A DNA stretch of 33,073 nt from contig WGMA01000054.1 in the NCBI GenBank assembly GCA_016125285.1, forward strand, positions 1 to 33,073, written 5' to 3'. Position 1 is the stretch's first letter, and each line of letters opens with the position of its first letter. The position numbers and the translations under genes were made by a program. This DNA comes from Phycisphaera sp. GTDB lineage: Bacteria > Planctomycetota > Phycisphaerae > Phycisphaerales > Zrk34. The notes under the pieces were generated by a model. The model saw only the letters and a program-made list of their open reading frames with translations. It did no database searches and had not been told where the DNA came from. Shown here one piece after another: positions 1-6,093 of the stretch.

Positions 1-1
1 C

Positions 2-1639
2 GTGGACTTGGCGGGGATGAACGTTCCGTCGCAGACCCGGCCCATCCGTGTCGGGCACAACAGCGACAAGCGCGTGGGCCATAGCAACGCGATCCGTGTC
101 GCAGAAGGACAGCTCGTGGCCGAAGGCGTCGTGTCGTGCACGGGCGCGACCGCCCGCGAGGTCGTCGCCGACGCGCAGAACGGATTCCCCTGGCAGGCGA
201 GCATCGGCGCGAGCGTCGACCAGTTCGAGTTCGTCCGCGACGGCCAGACCGTGACGGTCAACGGCCGCCCGTTCACCGGCCCCGTCAACGTCGTGCGCCG
301 CTCGACGCTCGGCGAGATCAGCTTCGTCGACCTCGGTGCCGACGCCAACACCTCAGCCAACGTGGCCGCATCGGCCAAGGAGACCCCCGAAATGACCGTT
401 CACAACAGCGACAAGAACAACAACAATGGCAGCGCCGCCACGGTGGAGGCGACCGGCACGGAAGCCGGTTCCTCTACCTCTACCCCCGGCACCGCCGCCG
501 ATCCCGTGCGGCAGATGCGCATCCGCGCCGCCGCCGAGCAGGAGCGCATCACCGCGATCCAGCAGGTCTGCGGCGAGCGCCACGGCAAGATCGCCGGCCA
601 GGCGATCCGTGAGGGCTGGGACGCGACGCGCACCGAACTGGAAGTGATGCGCCAGGACCGGCCCAAGGCCCCGGCGATCCACGCCGGGGGCGCGGGCGGC
701 GACGACGGTCCCGTTCCGGCTGAAGTCATTGAGGCGGCGCTGTGCGGCACGCTCAACACCCCCGGCCGCGAGAAGCGGTTCTCCGAGCAGACGCTCGAGG
801 CAGCCGACAAGCAGTACCGCCGGCTGGGCATTCAGGAACTGATCCTCATGGCCGCGCAGGCCGGCGGGTACGTCGGTCGCCCCACCGTCACGCGCGACAC
901 ACTCCGCGAGATGTTCCACGCCGCGTTCGCGCCGATCAACGCGGCGTTCAGCACGCTGTCGCTGCCGGCCATCCTCTCCAACGTCGCCAACAAGGAACTG
1001 CTGGCCGGGTTCATGGAGGAGGACCAGACCTGGCGCGACGTGTCCGTCACGCGCTCGGTCAGCGACTTCAAGACCGTCACCAGCTACCGGCTGCTGGACG
1101 ACATGGAGTACGAGGAGCTGGCCCCGGGCGGCGAGATCAAGCACGGCAAGCTGTCGGAGGAGACATACACCCGGCAGGCGCGCACCTACGCGAAGATGTT
1201 CTCGCTGACGCGCGACAAGATCATCGACGATGACATGGGCGCGTTCGAGGACCTGCGCGTGCGGCTCGGCGCGGGCGCTGCCCGCCGCTTCAACCGGGTC
1301 TTCTGGTCCCGGTTCATGGACAACGCCTCGTTCTTCACGTCCGGGCGCGGCAACTACGTCACGGGTGCGGACTCGGCGCTGGACATCAACGGCACCGGCC
1401 TGCAGAAGGGCATCCTCGCCTTCCGCAAGCTCAAGTCGCCCGACGGCAAGCGCCTCGGCGGCATCCCGACGATCCTGCTGGTGCCGCCGGAGCTTCAGTT
1501 CATCGCACAGCGTCTGTTCCAGAGCACGACGGTGAACAAAGTGGTCGAGTCGATCCTTACACGCATCGTCGTGCTGCAATCGAATGACACATCCGACCAA
1601 CCCCCATTGGAGGAGGGCGATCTCAATGACACCCGTTGA
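2..1639 (+). CDS. Prohead protease / Mu gpT-like major capsid fusion protein, 5' partial and 3' truncated
   Basis: The reading frame is open from the window edge, so the true start probably lies upstream. Residues 1-125 look like the C-terminal part of a phage prohead protease, with conserved stretches such as PWQASIGASV and GEISFVDLGADAN. Residues 130-290 are a charged, low-complexity linker like a scaffold. Residues from about 300 to 512 resemble the Mu gpT-type major head subunit, with INAAFSTLSLPAILSNVANK and FRKLKSPDGKRLGG. Such protease/capsid fusions are known in phages. After FQSTTVNKVV (about residue 513) the capsid similarity stops. The roughly 100-residue C-terminal part expected of gpT is replaced by about 30 unrelated residues ending at an overlap with the next start. 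I infer an internal deletion near 1540-1560. It is therefore unlikely to make a working capsid. Confidence 0.8.
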   Translation: MDLAGMNVPSQTRPIRVGHNSDKRVGHSNAIRVAEGQLVAEGVVSCTGATAREVVADAQNGFPWQASIGASVDQFEFVRDGQTVTVNGRPFTGPVNVVRRSTLGEISFVDLGADANTSANVAASAKETPEMTVHNSDKNNNNGSAATVEATGTEAGSSTSTPGTAADPVRQMRIRAAAEQERITAIQQVCGERHGKIAGQAIREGWDATRTELEVMRQDRPKAPAIHAGGAGGDDGPVPAEVIEAALCGTLNTPGREKRFSEQTLEAADKQYRRLGIQELILMAAQAGGYVGRPTVTRDTLREMFHAAFAPINAAFSTLSLPAILSNVANKELLAGFMEEDQTWRDVSVTRSVSDFKTVTSYRLLDDMEYEELAPGGEIKHGKLSEETYTRQARTYAKMFSLTRDKIIDDDMGAFEDLRVRLGAGAARRFNRVFWSRFMDNASFFTSGRGNYVTGADSALDINGTGLQKGILAFRKLKSPDGKRLGGIPTILLVPPELQFIAQRLFQSTTVNKVVESILTRIVVLQSNDTSDQPPLEEGDLNDTR

Positions 1640-1829
1640 AATCCTCGCTCTCGTTCAAGCCGCCCGATCGCTGCTGGAACTGGGCGTCTCGCAGTACCGC
1701 CTCGCCGAACAGGAAGGCCGACTGACTGACGAGCAGAAGGCCGCAATCCTGGCCGCCGCCGACATCACCGACGACCACGTGGACACCATCGTTGCCGCCG
1801 CCCGTCAGCGCCTCGCAGATCGGAGTTGA
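1626..1829 (+). CDS. Small phage protein of unknown function (67 aa)
   Basis: I do not recognise this family. The ATG at 1626 is chosen over an upstream in-frame ATG at 1584 because AGGAGGG at 1611-1617 is a strong ribosome binding site with good spacing. It starts inside the last codons of the capsid frame and ends 3 nt before the tape measure gene. The protein is mostly helical and acidic, with TDEQKAAILAAADITDDHV in the middle, and has no signal peptide or membrane segment. Small helical proteins are common between head and tail genes of siphophage-type prophages, so a virion-assembly accessory role is possible but is inference. The strong ribosome binding site suggests this gene is intact although its upstream neighbour is not. 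Confidence 0.6.
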   Translation: MTPVEILALVQAARSLLELGVSQYRLAEQEGRLTDEQKAAILAAADITDDHVDTIVAAARQRLADRS

Positions 1830-1832
1830 TCA

Positions 1833-3857
1833 GTGCCGTCAACCCAAGGCATCCGAGCAGGCCGCGCATTTGTTGAGCTGTTCGCCGACGACAGCCGACT
1901 TGTGCGCGGCCTGCGCGCCGCGGAGAAGAAGCTCAAGGCCTTCGGCCAGGGCATCCGCAATCTTGGGCTGAAGGTCATCGGCATCGGCGCGGCGATCCTC
2001 GCCCCGCTCGCCGCCTCGGCGAAAGTGTTCAGCGGCTACGGCGACCAGATCGCCAAGATGGCCAAGCGCACCGGCCTGAGCGTCGAGGCGCTCAGTGAAC
2101 TGCAGTTCGTCGCGTCGCAGACCGGCACCGACATCGACTCACTCGAAAACGGCGTCCGCCGAATGCAGCGGACGATCTACGACGCCGAACGCGGTTTGAG
2201 TACGGCCGTCGACGCGCTAAAGGACCTGGGACTGACCGCCGCCGATTTCAAGGGATTGTCGCCCGAAGCGCAGTTCAAGCTGCTGGCCGAACAGATCAGC
2301 AAGGTGGAAGACCCGTCGCGCCGAGCGGCGCTGGCGATGACGATCTTCGGGCGCAGCGGCACGGCGCTACTGCCCATGTTCGCGTCTGGGGCCAAAGGCA
2401 TCGAGGTGTTGCAGGCCCAGGCGCGACGGCTCGGCTTGACCATGAGTGGCGAGGATGCCCAAGCGGCCGAGGATTTCACGGACGCGATGGACCGGCTCTG
2501 GAAGACGATCCGAATCGGCATGTTCAACATCGGCGCAGCGCTTGCCCCGCTGCTCCAGAAGATCGCCAACACCATCACGAAGGTTGTGGTCAGCGCCGGC
2601 ACGTGGATCAAGGCGAACCGCCAGGTGATCGTCACCGTGGCCAAGGTCGCGGCCATCGTCATCGCTGTCGGCGCGGCACTGGTCGTGCTCGGCGTGCTCA
2701 TCTCCGGCCTGGGGTCGGCGATCGGAGTGCTCATCACGGTCATCACGGCCGTCGGTGCTGTGTTCAATATTCTGGCGGGCGTGATCGCGTTCCTGCTTTC
2801 GCCCATCGGAGCCGTGATCGCGGCCGTCGTGGCGCTCGGGGCATACCTCGTCTACGCGACCGGCATCGGCGGCAAGGCGCTGACGTGGTTGGGTGACCGC
2901 TTTGGGGAACTCAAAGACACCGCGATGGCCGCCTTCGGCGGGATCGCCGACGCCCTGGCCGCTGGCGACATTGCATTGGCGGCACGGATTCTGTGGCTGA
3001 CGCTCAAACTCGCATGGCAGGCGGGCATCGACCAGCTCAACCGATTGTGGCTCACGTTCAAGTCCGGGTTCCTCAAGATCGCCAGCGAGGCGTTTTACGG
3101 CGCGATCGCGGCGCTGGAGATCGCCACGCACGGGCTCGAAGTCGCCTGGATCGAAACCACCGCGTTCCTCAGCAAGACATGGACGAGCTTCACGGCGGGG
3201 TTCCAGAAGGCATGGGGAGGTGCCGTGGACTGGACGACCAAGCGTCTGCTCGAACTGCAGGGACTCTTCGACGACACCTTCGATGTGGACCAGGCCAAGC
3301 GGCTGGTCGATCAGCAAAGCGAAGCCGACAACCGCAACATCGATCAGCAGCGCGACGCGACGCTGGCGGCGCGGGAACAGGAGCGCCAGCAGCAGCGTGA
3401 CCAGTCTAAGCAGTTGCACGAAGCGACGCTCGCACAGATCGGATCGGAAGCCGACGCGAGTCTCAAGGCCATCAACACCGAGGCCGCCGCGAAGCGCAAA
3501 ACGACCGAGGACGCGCTCAAGCAGGCGCGCGATGAGTTTCAGAAGGCCGTGGATGAGGCGCGGCAGAAGCGCCAGACCCATGACGCGACGGGCCCCGGCG
3601 CACTCGAAGGACCGGATTCCATTCTCGACAAAGCCCGTCGCGCGCTCGCCGGGCTCGGCGACATCGGCGACACGATCAAGGAGCAGGCCGACAAGATCGG
3701 TGTGCGCGGCACGTTCAACGCATCGCCCGCCAGTCTGTTGGGTCTGCAGTCCGGGGCCAAGACGCAAGATCGCATCGCCAAGGCGGCGGAAGACACAGCG
3801 AAGAACACCAAGCGGATCGAGCAGGCGATCAACAACCACGCGATCGCCTTCGCGTAA
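1833..3857 (+). CDS. Phage tail tape measure protein (674 aa)
   Basis: It determines tail length and is packed in the tail lumen. The N-terminal 190 residues carry the usual tape measure pattern (an ADDSRLVRGLRAAEKKLKAF opening, then a gaSLEAL-like region seen here as KRTGLSVEALSELQFVASQT, and FGRSGTALLPMF). Residues about 269-345 are a long run of hydrophobic, Ala/Val/Ile-rich sequence with several potential membrane segments, typical of tape measure proteins. Residues about 480-585 are a highly charged Gln/Glu/Arg-rich coiled coil. The start is GTG at 1833, preceded by GGAG and 3 nt after the previous stop, which suggests coupled translation. At 674 aa it is within the range of short-tailed siphophages, and no frameshift is visible. 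The gene appears intact although the adjoining capsid and tail genes are truncated. Confidence 0.85.
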   Translation: MPSTQGIRAGRAFVELFADDSRLVRGLRAAEKKLKAFGQGIRNLGLKVIGIGAAILAPLAASAKVFSGYGDQIAKMAKRTGLSVEALSELQFVASQTGTDIDSLENGVRRMQRTIYDAERGLSTAVDALKDLGLTAADFKGLSPEAQFKLLAEQISKVEDPSRRAALAMTIFGRSGTALLPMFASGAKGIEVLQAQARRLGLTMSGEDAQAAEDFTDAMDRLWKTIRIGMFNIGAALAPLLQKIANTITKVVVSAGTWIKANRQVIVTVAKVAAIVIAVGAALVVLGVLISGLGSAIGVLITVITAVGAVFNILAGVIAFLLSPIGAVIAAVVALGAYLVYATGIGGKALTWLGDRFGELKDTAMAAFGGIADALAAGDIALAARILWLTLKLAWQAGIDQLNRLWLTFKSGFLKIASEAFYGAIAALEIATHGLEVAWIETTAFLSKTWTSFTAGFQKAWGGAVDWTTKRLLELQGLFDDTFDVDQAKRLVDQQSEADNRNIDQQRDATLAAREQERQQQRDQSKQLHEATLAQIGSEADASLKAINTEAAAKRKTTEDALKQARDEFQKAVDEARQKRQTHDATGPGALEGPDSILDKARRALAGLGDIGDTIKEQADKIGVRGTFNASPASLLGLQSGAKTQDRIAKAAEDTAKNTKRIEQAINNHAIAFA

Positions 3858-3868
3858 CGGACGACGAC

Positions 3869-4492
3869 ATGGCAGTCACGGTTCAAGAGCGATACGGCCG
3901 ACGGCTCAGCGACAAGAACGCTGAACTGCTGTATCTCATCCGTGGCACGAGCGACGACGCGACCGCTCGAACGGCGCTGTCGGCCGCAGCGCCAACGACG
4001 CACGACGGGCTGCCGATCTCCGACATTGAGGTCGAGGAACTCGAAGGCCTCGACGCCTATCTCGGAACGGTGCAGTACGCGCCGCCGGATTTTGAGCCGC
4101 CGGCCGAACCGTCGTTCTCGTTCGACACCTCCGGCGGCACGCAGCACATCACCCAGTCGCTCGGCACCGTTGGCTCGTACCCGGCCCCGGGCGGCAACGC
4201 GCCCAACTTCGGTGGCGCGATCGGTGTGACGCAGGACAGCGTCGAGGGCGTGGACATCACCGTCCCCGTCTACACCTTCTCCGAAACCCACTACCTGTCC
4301 GCGGGCACCGTGACCAACGCCTACAAGGGCACGCTGTTCAACCTCACCGGCAAGGTCAATTCCGGGGGGTTCAAGGGCCTGGCGGCGGGAGAGTGTTTGT
4401 TCCTGGGCGCATCGGGTTCGCAGCGCGGCGTCGGGGAGGATTGTAGATATCACGAAAGCGCTCTTCCTTTTCTTGGCCCGACAGTCCGATGA
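3869..4492 (+). CDS. Phage tail-region protein, 3' truncated
   Basis: The gene follows the tape measure gene by 11 nt on the same strand. It starts MAVTVQERYGRR and has a Thr/Gly/Pro-rich body that looks like beta structure. Hypothetical proteins of this kind follow the tape measure gene in planctomycete prophages, but I cannot name a function. The frame reads sensibly to GECLFLGASGSQRGVG at about 4433. After that come about 18 residues of unrelated sequence that overlap the antisense 3' end of the tcmP gene. The natural C-terminus therefore seems to have been lost at a junction near 4432-4445, and the last residues are translated from the other strand of tcmP. Probably non-functional. Confidence 0.65.
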   Translation: MAVTVQERYGRRLSDKNAELLYLIRGTSDDATARTALSAAAPTTHDGLPISDIEVEELEGLDAYLGTVQYAPPDFEPPAEPSFSFDTSGGTQHITQSLGTVGSYPAPGGNAPNFGGAIGVTQDSVEGVDITVPVYTFSETHYLSAGTVTNAYKGTLFNLTGKVNSGGFKGLAAGECLFLGASGSQRGVGEDCRYHESALPFLGPTVR

Positions 4493-5117
4493 CTGCCTTC
4501 CACTCGTCGCCCCCGAAGGCCTTCGAAATGCCCGTGTGCTTGGTTGCATCTGTCATGAATGGATGCAAGAGATTCCAATTCAAGTAAGAGAACGCCTCGC
4601 AGACATCGTGCTTAAGAATGCGATGAATCAGGCCCATCGAAAATGACGAATACCCGAATTGGTCCAAAAAGAACAAAGCGGGACCGACCCGGCGGTTGGT
4701 CTTCTCATGCTCGTCGATGATCTGCATGATGACCTGCTCGCAATCACCTTTGATCGGGTCGTCGATTATGATCTTCCCCGATTGCCCACGGGCGGGGTGC
4801 TGAGCGATTAGCGATCGAAGGTGCTGGACTCTGTCGTCCCGCAACTCGATCAACTTGATCTGAATGGGCACGTGAAAGTTTGTCGAATGGGTCAGCGCTG
4901 TTTCGATGGCAACAAGCGGGCTACCTGGAATGTTGTTGGTGAATTCGCCTGCGCCGGCGAATCCGTCGACATAAAGCAGGCGTCCATCGTTCAGACCAAG
5001 CCGGCGTGACTGGTTCGCCAAAATTGGCAACCATCGCTTCAAATACTCCCGAAGGATGTGGTGCTTGGCGCGTGAGTGGGGCTCCGCATCGTAGATGGTT
5101 TCCTTCGGATCGGCCAT
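4371..5117 (-). CDS. tcmP: Three-Cys-motif partner protein TcmP, 3' truncated
   Basis: The protein resembles the TcmP family (three-Cys-motif partner), usually encoded beside a DUF5131 (phage Gp37/Gp68 family) protein. Conserved stretches are HHILREYLKRWLPIL (residues 19-33), YVDGFAGAG (49-57) and FFLDQFGYSSFSM (149-161). The Gly-rich DGFAGAG and the later DQFGYS are placed like motifs I and IV of a Rossmann-type methyltransferase; this is my inference, not an established activity. ATG 5117 is preferred because the upstream TTG adds only four residues. Similarity runs to about FRDIYN (residue 226). The last 22 residues (Pro/Arg-rich) are translated from antisense phage tail-gene sequence, so the usual C-terminal portion is missing. 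The gene is probably a relic. Its partner is reduced to a scrap just upstream. Confidence 0.75.
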   Translation of the reverse strand: MADPKETIYDAEPHSRAKHHILREYLKRWLPILANQSRRLGLNDGRLLYVDGFAGAGEFTNNIPGSPLVAIETALTHSTNFHVPIQIKLIELRDDRVQHLRSLIAQHPARGQSGKIIIDDPIKGDCEQVIMQIIDEHEKTNRRVGPALFFLDQFGYSSFSMGLIHRILKHDVCEAFSYLNWNLLHPFMTDATKHTGISKAFGGDEWKAVIGLSGQEKEERFRDIYNPPRRRAANPMRPGTNTLPPPGP

Positions 5118-5125
5118 ACATGCTC

Positions 5126-5182
5126 TCAAACGGCGGTTGCGAATTCCGGCATCTCATCCCACGTACCGCCGCTCCCACATGT
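5126..5182 (-). pseudogene. C-terminal remnant of a DUF5131 (Gp37/Gp68 family) gene
   Basis: Read on the - strand in the frame ending at TGA (5126-5128), this stretch encodes CGSGGTWDEMPEFATAV and a stop. As I recall the family, the motif G-x-T-W-D-E-M-P close to the C-terminus is characteristic of DUF5131 proteins (the three-Cys-motif partners of TcmP), whose C-termini read like DGRTWDEMP. The stop lies 8 nt before the tcmP start, the spacing expected of the usual two-gene operon. Upstream of about 5182 the frame has no recognisable homology and runs into the sigma-like gene in another frame. I infer that a deletion removed almost the whole DUF5131 gene. The identification rests on one short motif plus position, so confidence is moderate. 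Confidence 0.5.
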
Positions 5183-5615
5183 CGATCGTGTATTTGAGCT
5201 GCGTGGTCCGCGGAGGTTTGGCCAACGACAGCACGTGCAGGCGGATCTCCTGACAGAGGTCGTCTTCGTCCGATCGCGAGAACTCCCGACGACGACAAAT
5301 CTGCTTTGCTCTTTGACGGATGAATTGATCTACGCCCGGGTCCAGCAGGTCGACGATCGTGTCGTCGCTCGGATTCTTTGAGCGCCGTGGTCGTTTGGTT
5401 GGCGACGCGTTTGAAGGCTCGGTGGCGGGTCGTGGTTGTGTTCGCGCGACGGGTTCCGCAATCGGGTCTGGGTGCGGCAGGAACTCCGGGATCGACGGCG
5501 GCAGCATGATCCCTCGAGCGAGTTCGTCCTTGTTGAGCGACCGGAGTAGGCCGATCGCGAGGATCTGTGCTACCGCGAGGAATTGTTCGTCGCGAGGCGT
5601 TTCGTCTTGGTCCAT
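5154..5615 (-). CDS. Short phage sigma-factor-like protein, probably truncated or chimeric (153 aa)
   Basis: ATG 5615 is chosen because GGAG lies 8 nt upstream on the - strand; an upstream in-frame extension (to 5717) would read through the inverted repeat. Residues 1-90 hold a hydrophobic helix (FLAVAQILAIGLLRSL) and a Pro/Arg/Ser-rich linker. Residues 94-128 (VDQFIRQRAKQICRRREF then SRSDEDDLCQEIRLHVL) resemble the start of sigma-70 region 2 as found in short sigma-like proteins of planctomycete prophages. After residue 128 that similarity ends. The remaining 25 residues share DNA, in another frame, with the DUF5131 remnant. I infer a deletion joining the sigma gene to the DUF5131 3' end near 5190-5215. 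A second possibility is that the two halves were once separate genes. Confidence 0.55.
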   Translation of the reverse strand: MDQDETPRDEQFLAVAQILAIGLLRSLNKDELARGIMLPPSIPEFLPHPDPIAEPVARTQPRPATEPSNASPTKRPRRSKNPSDDTIVDLLDPGVDQFIRQRAKQICRRREFSRSDEDDLCQEIRLHVLSLAKPPRTTQLKYTIDMWERRYVG

Positions 5616-5623
5616 CGTAGAGG

Positions 5624-5657
5624 CTCCTTGTGTGGTGACCGGCGCACACACAAGGAG
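5624..5657 (-). promoter_or_regulatory. Inverted repeat covering the ribosome binding site of the sigma-like gene
   Basis: CTCCTTGTGTG at 5624-5634 and CACACAAGGAG at 5647-5657 are perfect reverse complements (11 bp) around a 12-nt loop. In the - strand mRNA the arm nearer the start contains GGAG, the only good ribosome binding site for the ATG at 5615, 8 nt before it. Folding would hide the site. It could equally be an operator for a dimeric repressor, since the repeat also works as a dyad in DNA. No poly-U follows, so a terminator is unlikely. Confidence 0.55.
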
Positions 5658-5908
5658 CGGTAGTTGGGACGAAACCGCAAGGGGAAATCGCGGGTTTGCG
5701 ATGTTGCGACCAAGCACTGCACAACGTGGCGGCCAAGCCCTTTATGACAACGCCAAAAGTCGCAAGCTGCCGTGGCCGTGAGACCAGATCGAGAGTCTCT
5801 GACTGGACGGCCCGCCTAATTTGTACGTATTTTGTTAGTATGCCACAGAACTAGTTTGACTGGTCCGATCTCGCCTACGACACGATTGCGCACCCACTAC
5901 TTGCAGAA
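5658..5908. other. Prophage/chromosome boundary region without a gene
   Basis: I see no gene here. The most striking feature is an AT-rich patch at about 5816-5860 (around GTACGTATTTTGTTAGTATG), unlike the GC-rich surroundings. It is the last sequence before the chromosomal terminator hairpin and may mark the prophage end. A small inverted repeat, GAGAC at 5780-5784 and GTCTC at 5795-5799, lies nearby. No tRNA fragment is visible, and the other attachment site would lie left of the window, so no attachment core can be named. Confidence 0.3.
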
Positions 5909-5949
5909 GCACGGAAAGGCCGGTCGCTTACGACCGGCCTTTTCCGTGC
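5909..5949. terminator. Strong bidirectional-looking terminator hairpin
   Basis: An 18-nt arm at 5909-5926 (GCACGGAAAGGCCGGTCG) pairs with 5931-5949 around a CTTA loop, with one bulged T. The inner stem GGCCGGTCG/CGACCGGCC is flanked by AAA and TTTT, the layout of an intrinsic terminator that can act in both directions. It lies 145 nt past the stop of the large secreted cytochrome gene on the - strand and may end that transcript. Confidence 0.7.
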
Positions 5950-6093
5950 GCGGTGCGCTTCGCCTGGATCACGCTGCGGGGAGATGTCGCGTGTCACGCG
6001 CTGAATGTTTCGAGCCACGTGTCTTGCGGAATCGAACAACGACACCGTCGAGCCGCAACGTTAGCGATGGTGGCGCGGTGGTCGAGTCCGACG

